Below are positions 8,421 through 15,037 of a stretch of DNA of 15,274 nucleotides, piece by piece. Under the pieces are notes generated by a model. The model made no database searches. It was not told where the DNA came from and saw only the letters and a program-made list of their open reading frames with translations. The number at the start of each line of letters is the position of its first letter. The first letter of the stretch is position 1. The DNA comes from Bacteroidales bacterium (GTDB taxonomy: Bacteria > Bacteroidota > Bacteroidia > Bacteroidales > Bacteroidaceae), in the NCBI GenBank assembly GCA_004557185.1, contig SFEP01000053.1, forward strand, positions 1 through 15,274, given 5' to 3'. The translations under genes were made by a program, and so were the position numbers.

Positions 8421-8434
8421 CGTAGCACGCTACG
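8421..8434. promoter_or_regulatory. Inverted repeat in the lipoprotein promoter, possible operator
   Basis: CGTAGC-AC-GCTACG is a perfect 6-bp inverted repeat with a 2-bp centre. It sits 6 bp upstream of the candidate -7 box, covering the spacer towards the -33 position. A further TGCTAC at 8446-8451 can pair with GTAGCA at 8422-8427, giving overlapping dyads. This placement suits a regulator binding site, but the regulator is unknown. Confidence 0.35.
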
Positions 8435-8543
8435 TATGTGGGCTATGCTACAAAATACGAACCTATAATTTTTTTTGAGGTTTGGCGTGTGATTGCCCTT
8501 TGAGGTTTAGTTTTTTTGCAATGCGCTATACGTTTGTTAAAGG

Positions 8544-8906
8544 TTATCGCGTTCCCTGCTCGCGCTTTTCCTCCGCGTCGATGCGGAAGGCCGTGTAGGT
8601 TTCGATCACGCCGGCAATCATGAGCGTGAACATCCATTCGTTTCCTCGGAAGGGGGCAATGTGGTAATAGCGGGTCAGCATCAGTGCGCCTGTGATGATA
8701 AGCATCAGTGCACCGAGCATTTGCTGACGGCGCAAGCGGCGCACGGTGAGTAAGGTGTCGTGGCGCGGTTCTGCCATCTGGGCACCGCCAAAGAGCAGCG
8801 CACCAGCAGCCAGTACGTGTGCGGCCAAACCGAAGTGCCACAGCGGCAGCAGCAGACCAGCGATGAGCAGTACGCCACCCAGACGATAACAGATTTTCAG
8901 CAACAT
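8544..8906 (-). CDS. Small integral membrane protein with four predicted helices
   Basis: This 120-residue protein is not recognised. Hydrophobic segments at about 6-24, 25-43, 63-81 and 91-107 predict four membrane helices. Between the second and third lies a basic, polar loop (EPRHDTLLTVRRLRRQQ), and the C-terminal tail is charged (EEKREQGTR). By the positive-inside rule the basic loop should face the cytoplasm. It starts 18 nt after the stop of the DivIC/FtsB-like gene on the same strand, so the two are probably co-transcribed and perhaps both tied to envelope or division functions. The ATG at 8906 is the first in frame and begins directly with the first hydrophobic segment. No enzymatic motif is visible. 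Confidence 0.72.
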   Translation of the reverse strand: MLLKICYRLGGVLLIAGLLLPLWHFGLAAHVLAAGALLFGGAQMAEPRHDTLLTVRRLRRQQMLGALMLIITGALMLTRYYHIAPFRGNEWMFTLMIAGVIETYTAFRIDAEEKREQGTR

Positions 8907-8924
8907 AGGCGTAAGTGTGAGGTG

Positions 8925-9221
8925 TTATTCCAATACGTACACGTCTTCATTGGCCGTTTTCATATACAAATCCACGCGTGCTACGCGTTCCACGGCTTCG
9001 GGGTTGCTTTCCAGTTCCATGAGTTGTTTGGTGTCGCGGTTGTAGCGTTCCTCGTAGTCTTGTATTTCTTTGCGCAAGCCGTCGTTGTGAGCGCGGAGCT
9101 CGTGCAGTTGCCAGTAACTGTTGGGGTCGAGAAAACCCACAACTACGATAAAGAGCACGATGGTCCACAAGTATTTTTTACGTATCAGTGCAAGTGTGAA
9201 GGATTTCAGTTTCTGTCCCAT
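8925..9221 (-). CDS. Septum formation initiator protein, FtsB/DivIC family
   Basis: This 98-residue bitopic membrane protein belongs to the FtsB/DivIC division family, which works with FtsL and FtsQ/DivIB to activate septal peptidoglycan synthesis. A short basic cytoplasmic end (MGQKLKSFTLALIRKKY) is followed by one membrane helix at about 18-32 and an extracytoplasmic coiled-coil region at about 35-70 rich in Leu, Glu and Arg. The family-like tail is NPEAVERVARVDLYMKTANE (73-92), ending DVYVLE. Its length and layout are typical. A TAAATTTG box lies 72 nt upstream, and the four-helix membrane protein follows after 18 nt. The family call is firm, but sequence reading cannot separate DivIC from FtsB naming, so no symbol is given. 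Confidence 0.87.
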   Translation of the reverse strand: MGQKLKSFTLALIRKKYLWTIVLFIVVVGFLDPNSYWQLHELRAHNDGLRKEIQDYEERYNRDTKQLMELESNPEAVERVARVDLYMKTANEDVYVLE

Positions 9222-9292
9222 GTTATGACCGGATTGAATGTGCCGCCAGCATGCCGGTAGGGTGGGGCTTGGCGACTATGGTGGTGTGCGTG

Positions 9293-9300
9293 CAAATTTA
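9293..9300 (-). promoter_or_regulatory. Candidate -7 promoter box of the DivIC/FtsB-like operon
   Basis: TAAATTTG on the minus strand is an exact TAnnTTTG match. It lies 72 nt upstream of the ATG at 9221, giving a leader of roughly 65 nt. A dyad GAGAC/GTCTC at 9313-9329 lies just upstream. No clear -33 TTG is seen. Confidence 0.5.
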
Positions 9301-9382
9301 TGCAGAAAAGCCGAGACGCAGAGAGTCTCAGGTGTGAAAAAACGGCCTGCTTGTGCCTTGTCTTTCTGTTATTATGGGGATG

Positions 9383-9949
9383 TTACGCATCGGAGGCTAC
9401 GTCGGCGCGCAGTTTTCCGCCTAGGCAGTGCTGCTCGTCCACCATCAGTTTCCGCACTTCGGCGTTTTCCATGCGTGGCACGTCGCGAATGGTAGTGTCG
9501 AGCAATACGGCTTGAATGCAACGGTTGAAGAGGCCATGCCCTACGGCCAGCACCGTCATGCCGTCGTAATGTGTCAGCAAGTGGCGCAGCAAACGGCGGG
9601 CGCGGTCGAACATGGCCGTTTCGCTTTCCACATCGGCTGGTAGTGGGTTGAAGTGCGCCTTCTTGATGATGCAGCCCGTGAGGCTTCCCCAGTCCCTTTC
9701 GCGCAGCAGGGCGCAGGGCGTGATGGGCAGGCCGTAGAGGGGTTGCAGCACGGTAGCGGTTTCGTGGGCGCGGGCCAAGTCGCTGGCCATGAGCACGTCA
9801 ATGCTCGGCAGTAGGCTGCGCAGGTGTTCGCGTAGCGCCATGGCCTGTTGGCGTCCTTCGTCGGTGAGTTGTCCGGGCAGGTGGCCTTGCAGCACACCGG
9901 CTGCGTTTTCCACCGTTTGGCCGTGGCGTGCCAAGTAGAGTGTAAGCAT
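9383..9949 (-). CDS. Histidine phosphatase family protein (phosphoglycerate mutase-like)
   Basis: This 188-residue cytoplasmic protein is of the branch 1 histidine phosphatase superfamily. It opens MLTLYLARHGQTVENAAGVL, with the RHG motif (8-10) holding the phospho-accepting His9. Other expected residues are R60 in SDLARAHETA, E84 in LLRERDWG and H138 in VGHG. The family includes phosphoglycerate mutases, alpha-ribazole phosphatase (CobC) and sugar-phosphate phosphatases. Its short length and the absence of cofactor-dependent mutase landmarks favour a small-molecule phosphatase, but the substrate cannot be inferred and no cobalamin genes are nearby. The ATG at 9949 is preferred because RHG follows within 10 residues; an in-frame extension to 10018 would run through the promoter region. 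It is the first gene of the minus-strand block and is probably transcribed alone. Confidence 0.88.
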   Translation of the reverse strand: MLTLYLARHGQTVENAAGVLQGHLPGQLTDEGRQQAMALREHLRSLLPSIDVLMASDLARAHETATVLQPLYGLPITPCALLRERDWGSLTGCIIKKAHFNPLPADVESETAMFDRARRLLRHLLTHYDGMTVLAVGHGLFNRCIQAVLLDTTIRDVPRMENAEVRKLMVDEQHCLGGKLRADVASDA

Positions 9950-10006
9950 GGGGAAATAGGAGTAGCGTGGCCTTCGCGTAGAGCGCGGCGAACCACAATG
10001 ACGGGG

Positions 10007-10014
10007 CAAAGATA
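10007..10014 (-). promoter_or_regulatory. Candidate -7 promoter box of the histidine phosphatase gene
   Basis: TATCTTTG on the minus strand matches TAnnTTTG exactly and lies 57 nt upstream of the ATG at 9949. A TTTTTG run ends at 10030, 15 nt upstream, and could serve as a -33 element at slightly short spacing. Confidence 0.55.
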
Positions 10015-10055
10015 ACAAGAAATGGTGTTCAAAAAGCCCGTTTTATTCCTTATTA

Positions 10056-10065
10056 TATGTACATA
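10056..10065. promoter_or_regulatory. 10-bp palindrome in the divergent intergenic region
   Basis: TATGTACATA is a perfect palindrome midway between the divergent phosphatase and dapF promoters. This position suits a transcription factor site, but AT-rich palindromes of this length also arise by chance. Confidence 0.25.
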
Positions 10066-10102
10066 CGTGTGTGTATGATAGGCGGATATTTCAAAAAGAT
10101 AG

Positions 10103-10122
10103 GGAATTGTGTGGAATTGTGG
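10103..10122. repeat. Two tandem GGAATTGTG motifs, 10-bp period
   Basis: GGAATTGTGT is followed directly by GGAATTGTGG, so the 9-mer is repeated exactly one helical turn apart, about 50 bp upstream of the dapF -7 box. The spacing would place two proteins or domains on the same DNA face. Confidence 0.35.
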
Positions 10123-10172
10123 CAATTTGGGAAATAAGTGCATGCTGTGTATGGCATTTCAACAGAAATGTA

Positions 10173-10180
10173 TATCTTTG
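10173..10180 (+). promoter_or_regulatory. Candidate -7 promoter box of the dapF-dapL-glnN cluster
   Basis: TATCTTTG matches TAnnTTTG exactly and lies 49 nt upstream of the dapF ATG. The -33 position has no clear TTG. The leader before the ATG is AT-rich with no Shine-Dalgarno site, as is usual in Bacteroidetes. Confidence 0.55.
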
Positions 10181-10229
10181 CAGCGTCAATACACAAGAAC
10201 TAAACCATTCCCTCTGAAATTTATTCAAA

Positions 10230-11084
10230 ATGCGTAAGGAAATAGCCTTTACCAAGATGCACGGCGCAGGCAACGACTACATCTATGTCAACACCCTGCG
10301 ATACCCCATTGCCTGCCCTGAACGGCTGGCTGTGGTGTGGAGCGACAGGCACAAGGGCATAGGCGGCGATGGCCTGGTGCTGATAGGCGCAGGTCAGGAT
10401 GCCGACTTCTCCATGCGCATCTTTAATAATGATGGAAGTGAAGCCCGTATGTGCGGCAACGCCTCGCGCTGCATTGGCAAGTACCTCTACGAGTACGGAC
10501 TGACGCAGAAACGCGAAATACGCCTTTCCACGCTCTCGGGAGTCAAAGTGCTGCGCCTGCATGTGGCAGACGACAACACCGTCGACACCGTCACCGTCGA
10601 CATGGATGAGCCGCGCTTGTCCGTGCCCTCGCAGATGGCAACCCCCGACGGCGCACTCTGCAATGGCGAGGTGCAGGCCACCGATGGCAGCACGTGGCGC
10701 GGCACGTTTGTGTCGATGGGCAATCCCCATTTTGTGGTCTTTGTCGACGACGTCACTACGTTCGATGTGGCTGGCGTGGGCTCTGTGCTCGAGCATGCTG
10801 CCGCCTTCCCCGAAAGGTGTAACATTGAGTTTGTCACCCCCATGCCCGACGGAAGTCTGCGCATGAGGGTGTGGGAAAGGGGGTCAGGCATTACCATGGC
10901 ATGTGGCACGGGTGCCTGTGCTACGGCTGTGGCAGCAGCCCTTACGCATCGGGCAGGCCGAAGCAGTCGCATTGTAATGGACGGTGGCGAACTGACCATT
11001 GCGTGGAGTGAGGCCGACGGCCACGTCTACATGACAGGACCGGCCACGCGAGTGTTTGACGGAACGATAACTTACGAAGAATAG
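10230..11084 (+). CDS. dapF: Diaminopimelate epimerase
   Basis: This enzyme interconverts LL- and meso-diaminopimelate without a cofactor in the cytoplasm, supplying meso-DAP for peptidoglycan and lysine. The protein has 284 residues, normal for the family. It opens with TKMHGAGNDYIYV (8-20). Two catalytic cysteines act as the acid-base pair: Cys75 in RMCGNASRC and Cys225 in MACGTGACATAV. Substrate-binding landmarks FNNDGSEARMCGN (65-77), MGNPHFVVFVDD and ERGSG (217-221) are all present, so the enzyme looks fully functional. The ATG at 10230 gives the standard N terminus. dapL follows after 64 nt, and together the two genes complete the short aminotransferase route from tetrahydrodipicolinate. 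Confidence 0.97.
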   Translation: MRKEIAFTKMHGAGNDYIYVNTLRYPIACPERLAVVWSDRHKGIGGDGLVLIGAGQDADFSMRIFNNDGSEARMCGNASRCIGKYLYEYGLTQKREIRLSTLSGVKVLRLHVADDNTVDTVTVDMDEPRLSVPSQMATPDGALCNGEVQATDGSTWRGTFVSMGNPHFVVFVDDVTTFDVAGVGSVLEHAAAFPERCNIEFVTPMPDGSLRMRVWERGSGITMACGTGACATAVAAALTHRAGRSSRIVMDGGELTIAWSEADGHVYMTGPATRVFDGTITYEE

Positions 11085-11087
11085 CAG

Positions 11088-11122
11088 AAGTGCAGCCCCC
11101 AGCCCCGCCGAGGACTGCACTT
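11088..11122 (+). other. Intercistronic stem-loop between dapF and dapL
   Basis: AAGTGCAG (11088-11095) and CTGCACTT (11115-11122) form a perfect 8-bp stem with a 19-nt C-rich loop, starting 3 nt after the dapF stop. No T-run follows, so full termination is unlikely. It could stabilise the dapF message, cause partial read-through, or adjust the dapF to dapL ratio. Confidence 0.5.
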
Positions 11123-11148
11123 GTTGCATACATATCTATACGATTCAC

Positions 11149-12378
11149 ATGGCAACGATTAACGAGAACTTTCTGAAACTGCAGAAGAACTACCTCTTTG
11201 CCGACATTGCGCAGAAGGTAGCCGCCTACAAGGATGCGCATCCCGAAGCGCAAATCATACGTCTGGGCATTGGCGACGTCACGCGGCCGCTCGCCCCTGC
11301 CGTCATTGCGGCCTTGCACAAGGCTGTCGATGAAATGGGCGCTGCCGACACTTTCCGCGGCTACGGCCCCGAGCACGGTTATGAATTTCTGCGCCGTGCC
11401 ATTGTGGAAAATGACTTTGCGCCGCGCGGCGTACAGATTGATGCCGACGAGATTTTTGTAAACGACGGTGCCAAGAGCGACACGGGCAACTTTGGCGATA
11501 TTCTCGGGCAGGACAACTCCATCTGCGTCACCGATCCCATCTACCCCGTCTACATCGACTCGAACGTGATGGGCGGCCGTGCTGGCGAGTTCAGTCACGG
11601 TGCTTGGAGCAGCATTACCTACTGCCCCTGCAACGAGGCCAACGGCTTTGTGCCCGCGTTGCCCAACAAGCCCACCGACATGATTTACCTGTGTTACCCC
11701 AACAATCCCACGGGTACCACGCTCAGCCGCGCCGAACTCGAAAAGTGGGTGAACTACGCCTTGCAGCACGGTAGCATCCTCCTTTACGATGCTGCTTACG
11801 AGGCTTACATCACCACGCCCGGCATTCCTCATTCCATCTACGAAATACCCGGTGCCAAGCGTTGCGCCGTCGAGTTTCATTCCTACTCCAAGACGGCAGG
11901 CTTCACAGGCCTTCGTTGTGGCTACACCGTTGTGCCGCATGAGCTCACCGTCACCACCAAGCAGGGCGAAACCGTGTCGCTCAACCAGTTGTGGAACCGA
12001 CGCCAGTGCACCAAGTTCAACGGCACGGCCTACATCGTGCAGCGCGCGGCTGAGGCCATCTACAGTCACGAGGGACAGCAGCAGGTGCGCGACACCATCG
12101 ACTATTACATGGAGAATGCCCGCATCATGCGTGAGGCACTTGCCCAGGCCGGACTCAAGGTCTTCGGCGGTGTCGACGCACCCTACATTTGGTTCAAAAC
12201 GCCTGAGGGCACGGGCAGCTGGGCTTTCTTCGAGAAACTGCTGCACGACATTCACGTGGTCAGCACCCCCGGCGTAGGTTTCGGTCCTGCCGGCGAGGGC
12301 TACATCCGCCTCACCGCCTTCGGCCGTCGTGAGGACTGCACCGAGGCCATGCACCGTTTGCTCAACAGCAACCTCTAA
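11149..12378 (+). CDS. dapL: LL-diaminopimelate aminotransferase
   Basis: This PLP enzyme transfers the amino group of glutamate to tetrahydrodipicolinate, giving LL-diaminopimelate and 2-oxoglutarate, and so bypasses the succinylase route (DapD, DapC, DapE). At 409 residues it matches the family length. The fold type I aminotransferase landmarks are GIGDVTRPL (40-48), the helix cap region GAKSDTGNFG, CYPNNPTGTT (182-191), YDAAYEAY with Asp214 for the PLP ring nitrogen, and FHSYSKTAGFTGLRCGY with the Schiff-base Lys248. The late GEGYIRLTAFG segment carries the substrate carboxylate Arg. SKTAGFTGLRCG and DPIYPVYIDSNVM are typical of DapL rather than generic aspartate aminotransferases. It lies between dapF and glnN on one strand, and its glutamate requirement gives a metabolic link to glnN. 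Confidence 0.96.
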   Translation: MATINENFLKLQKNYLFADIAQKVAAYKDAHPEAQIIRLGIGDVTRPLAPAVIAALHKAVDEMGAADTFRGYGPEHGYEFLRRAIVENDFAPRGVQIDADEIFVNDGAKSDTGNFGDILGQDNSICVTDPIYPVYIDSNVMGGRAGEFSHGAWSSITYCPCNEANGFVPALPNKPTDMIYLCYPNNPTGTTLSRAELEKWVNYALQHGSILLYDAAYEAYITTPGIPHSIYEIPGAKRCAVEFHSYSKTAGFTGLRCGYTVVPHELTVTTKQGETVSLNQLWNRRQCTKFNGTAYIVQRAAEAIYSHEGQQQVRDTIDYYMENARIMREALAQAGLKVFGGVDAPYIWFKTPEGTGSWAFFEKLLHDIHVVSTPGVGFGPAGEGYIRLTAFGRREDCTEAMHRLLNSNL

Positions 12379-12433
12379 GTCCTCTTTCTTTTCCCTTTTC
12401 ACACGATAATCCAACCACAATATAAACCAGATT

Positions 12434-14626
12434 ATGAGCAATCTTCGTTTCAAAGTCGTTGAGGAGGCTTTCAAAAAGCGTCCCGTAGAGGTGAAAGCAC
12501 CTGCCGAACGTCCGTCGGACTACTATGGCAAGTACGTCTTCAACCAGGAAAAAATGTTCAAGTACCTGCCGCTCAAAACCTACCTGCAACTGCGTGAGGT
12601 GATTGAGAAAGGCACGGCGCTCCCACTCGATGTGGCCAACGACGTGGCACAGGGCATGAAGAAGTGGGCCATGGAAATGGGTGTGACGCACTGCACCCAC
12701 TGGTTCCAGCCCCTTACCGAGGGTACGGCCGAGAAGCACGATGCCTTTGTGGAGCACGACTTCAAGGGCGGCATGGTCGAGGAATTCAGCGGCAAGGAAC
12801 TCGTGCAGCAGGAGCCTGACGCTTCATCGTTCCCCAACGGTGGTATTCGTTCCACCTTCGAGGCCCGCGGCTATTCGGCCTGGGACCCCGCATCGCCAGT
12901 CTTCATCATCGGCGACACGCTCATGATCCCTACGATATTCGTCAGCTACACGGGTGAGGCACTCGACTATAAGGCACCCTTGAAAAAGGCGCTGGCCGCA
13001 GTCGACAAGGCTGCCACTTCCGTGTGTCAGCTCTTCGATCCCGCTGTGACGCGCGTCACCGCCAACCTGGGTTGGGAGCAGGAGTACTTCCTTGTGGACG
13101 AGGGCCTCTATGCCGCCCGTCCCGACCTGCTGCTCACGGGCCGCACCCTCATGGGGCACGACTCGGCCAAGAACCAGCAGATGGAAGACCACTACTTCGG
13201 TGCCATTCCCGAACGTGTGGCCGAGTTCATGCGCGACCTCGAAATCCAGGCGCTCGAATTAGGCATACCCTGCAAGACGCGCCACAACGAAGTAGCCCCC
13301 AACCAGTTCGAACTCGCCCCCATCTTCGAGGAGTGCAACCTGGCCGTCGACCACAACATGCTTATCATGAGTCTGATGCGCAAGATTGCCCGCAAGCACG
13401 GTTTCCGTTGCCTGCTCCACGAAAAACCCTTTGCTGGCATCAATGGCTCAGGTAAACACAACAACTGGAGCCTCACCACCAACACGGGAACGCTGCTTCA
13501 CGCTCCGGGCAAGACGCCTGAGGACAACCTCCGCTTCATTGTCTTCATCGTCGAAACGCTTATGGGCGTCTACAAGCACAACGGTTTGCTCAAAGCCTCC
13601 ATCATGAGCGCCACCAACGCCCACCGCTTGGGCGCCAACGAGGCACCTCCCGCCATCATCTCCAGCTTCCTTGGCAAGCAGGTGAGCGAACTCCTCGACC
13701 GCGTGGCCAACAGTACCACCGAGGAACTCTTCACCATGGAGGGCAAGCACGGTGTGCAGCTCGATGTGCCGCAGATTCCGCAGCTCATGGTCGACAACAC
13801 CGACCGCAACCGCACCTCGCCTTTCGCCTTCACGGGCAACCGTTTCGAGTTCCGCGCCGTCGGTTCCATTGCCAACTGTGCCAGCGCCATGATTGCACTC
13901 AACGCCGCCGTGGCTGAGGCTCTCACCCACTTCCGTGCCCGTGTCGACGAGCGCATGGCCAAGGGCGACAGCAAGGTAAAAGCCATACTCGACGTGGTGC
14001 GTGAGGACATCAACACATGCCGCCCCATCCACTTCGACGGCAACGGTTATAGCGACGAGTGGAAGGAAGAGGCCGCACGCCGTGGTCTGGACTGCGAAAC
14101 GTCGTGCCCCCTCATCTTCGACCGCTATCTCGACGAGGCTACCGTCCAGATGTTCGAGAGCATGAACGTGATGAACCGTCACGAACTGGAAGCCCGCAAC
14201 GAAATCAAGTGGGAAACCTACCAGAAGAAAATTCAGATTGAGGCTCGCGTGCTTGGCGACATCTGCATGAACCACATTGTGCCCGTGGCCACGAAGTACC
14301 AGAGCGAACTTGTGGACAATGTGCACAAAATACAGATGGCCTTCAGCGACCCAGAAAAGGTGAAGGAACTCACGGCCTACAACATCGAACTGATTGAGAA
14401 AATCAACAAGCACACCCAGTTTATTGCCTCGCATGTCAAGGAAATGGTGGACAAACGCAAGGTGGTGAACAAGATTGAGAATGTGCGCGAACTCGCCATC
14501 GCTTACCACGACGAGATTGCTCCCTACCTCGATGCCATCCGTTACCACATTGACAAGCTCGAACTCATCGTAGAAGATGAAATGTGGAACCTGCCCAAGT
14601 ACCGCGAACTCCTCTTTATCCGATAA
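12434..14626 (+). CDS. glnN: Glutamine synthetase type III
   Basis: This cytoplasmic enzyme makes glutamine from glutamate, ammonia and ATP, the main entry of ammonia when it is scarce. Its 730 residues fit the large type III class (GlnN) of Bacteroides and relatives, far longer than the roughly 450-470 residue type I enzyme. The N-terminal region includes MGVTHCTHWFQPLTEGTAEK (82-101), typical of GSIII. The catalytic core shows the metal-binding NLGWEQEYFL (211-220), then KTRHNEVAPNQFELAPIFE (281-299) and EKPFAGINGSGKHNNW (330-345), followed by DNTDRNRTSPFAFTGNRFEF, the ATP and glutamate binding segment. The helical C terminus is also family-typical. It lies 55 nt after dapL with no Shine-Dalgarno site and is followed by a strong terminator. 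No PII or other nitrogen regulator gene is in the window. Confidence 0.97.
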   Translation: MSNLRFKVVEEAFKKRPVEVKAPAERPSDYYGKYVFNQEKMFKYLPLKTYLQLREVIEKGTALPLDVANDVAQGMKKWAMEMGVTHCTHWFQPLTEGTAEKHDAFVEHDFKGGMVEEFSGKELVQQEPDASSFPNGGIRSTFEARGYSAWDPASPVFIIGDTLMIPTIFVSYTGEALDYKAPLKKALAAVDKAATSVCQLFDPAVTRVTANLGWEQEYFLVDEGLYAARPDLLLTGRTLMGHDSAKNQQMEDHYFGAIPERVAEFMRDLEIQALELGIPCKTRHNEVAPNQFELAPIFEECNLAVDHNMLIMSLMRKIARKHGFRCLLHEKPFAGINGSGKHNNWSLTTNTGTLLHAPGKTPEDNLRFIVFIVETLMGVYKHNGLLKASIMSATNAHRLGANEAPPAIISSFLGKQVSELLDRVANSTTEELFTMEGKHGVQLDVPQIPQLMVDNTDRNRTSPFAFTGNRFEFRAVGSIANCASAMIALNAAVAEALTHFRARVDERMAKGDSKVKAILDVVREDINTCRPIHFDGNGYSDEWKEEAARRGLDCETSCPLIFDRYLDEATVQMFESMNVMNRHELEARNEIKWETYQKKIQIEARVLGDICMNHIVPVATKYQSELVDNVHKIQMAFSDPEKVKELTAYNIELIEKINKHTQFIASHVKEMVDKRKVVNKIENVRELAIAYHDEIAPYLDAIRYHIDKLELIVEDEMWNLPKYRELLFIR

Positions 14627-14666
14627 GGCAGAGGCCCGCTACGTATTCTATCACGTATAAAAGAAC

Positions 14667-14706
14667 GCACGTGGATGCAACGCTGTTGTGTCTGCGTGCT
14701 TTTTTT
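14667..14706 (+). terminator. Intrinsic terminator of glnN
   Basis: A 15-nt arm (14667-14681) pairs along its full length with 14685-14699 across a GCT loop. The stem has 11 Watson-Crick and 4 G-U pairs and is followed at once by seven Ts (14700-14706). It starts 40 nt after the glnN stop codon. This is the clearest intrinsic terminator in the window and marks the end of the dapF-dapL-glnN transcript. Confidence 0.88.
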
Positions 14707-14821
14707 ATGGCCACGGGGCCACGTGAGTATGGCCGGAAGTACTTTTTCGTGCAGATAATTGATACACAAATCGGAAGCGCCGTTTCTTATAGGCATAAAT
14801 CCATTACGCACACGGGCATTT

Positions 14822-14829
14822 CCGTTACG
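14822..14829 (+). repeat. Left half of an inverted pair flanking the array
   Basis: CCGTTACG here is the exact reverse complement of CGTAACGG at 15038-15045. Read outward from each copy, the match extends to 10 of 11 bases (CCGTTACGAGA against CCGTTACGGGA). The two copies bracket the 22-nt tandem array at distances of 16 nt each. Confidence 0.4.
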
Positions 14830-14845
14830 AGATGCCGCTTCGTCG

Positions 14846-15021
14846 GTTGCCACGGGCCCATAACAACGTTGCCACGGGCCCATAACAACGTTGCCACGGG
14901 CCCGTAACAACGTTGCCACGCCGCCGTAACAACGTTGCCACGCCGCCGTAACAACGTTGACATGCCGGCGTAACAACGTTGCCATGCCGGCGTAACAACG
15001 TTGCCATGCCGGCGTGGCAAC
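14846..15021. repeat. Eight-copy tandem array of a 22-nt near-palindromic unit
   Basis: Eight head-to-tail units start at 14846, 14868, 14890, 14912, 14934, 14956, 14978 and 15000, with no spacers. Each begins GTTG and ends CAAC, with A7 and T16 also paired. Units 1-3 have the centre GGGCCC, units 4-5 have GCCGCC, and units 6-8 have GCCGGC. Units 1-7 end TAACAAC; unit 8 ends TGGCAAC, making it almost a perfect palindrome. In units 1-5 and 7, bases 5-6 (CC) face AA at 17-18. This is a mismatch on the plus strand but two G-U pairs in a minus-strand RNA. It is not a CRISPR, since there are no spacers, and not coding, since 22 is not a multiple of three. Confidence 0.93.
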
Positions 15022-15037
15022 GCACGTAGCCTGTTCC

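Noticed and set aside
8474..8508. Direct repeat TTTGAGGTTT, two copies 25 nt apart
   Set aside because: It is short, T-rich and in a non-coding gap after the membrane protein gene, with no link to a promoter or gene end. Chance is the simplest explanation.
9338..9360. Possible terminator after the histidine phosphatase (six Ts on the minus strand)
   Set aside because: The T-run is preceded only by a 3-bp GGC/GCC stem, too weak to support a terminator call.
10942..12474. 510-codon minus-strand frame opposite dapF, dapL and the start of glnN
   Set aside because: It is an antisense shadow of clearly identified genes produced by GC-biased third positions; the translation is low-complexity and matches no known domain.
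13448..14548. 366-codon minus-strand frame opposite glnN
   Set aside because: It is antisense to well-supported glnN catalytic sequence and is a composition artefact.
14584..14907. 107-codon plus-strand frame after glnN
   Set aside because: It begins inside the glnN coding end in another frame, spans the terminator and enters the repeat. It has no promoter, start context or family features.
14846..15021. CRISPR array
   Set aside because: Units are contiguous with no unique spacers, 22 nt is too short for a typical repeat, and no cas genes are in the window.
14542..15025. Minus-strand open frames of 147, 77 and 66 codons through the 22-nt array
   Set aside because: The repeat contains no TTA, CTA or TCA on the plus strand, so all minus frames stay open by composition. 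The 22-nt period shifts frame in each unit, and no recognisable protein results.
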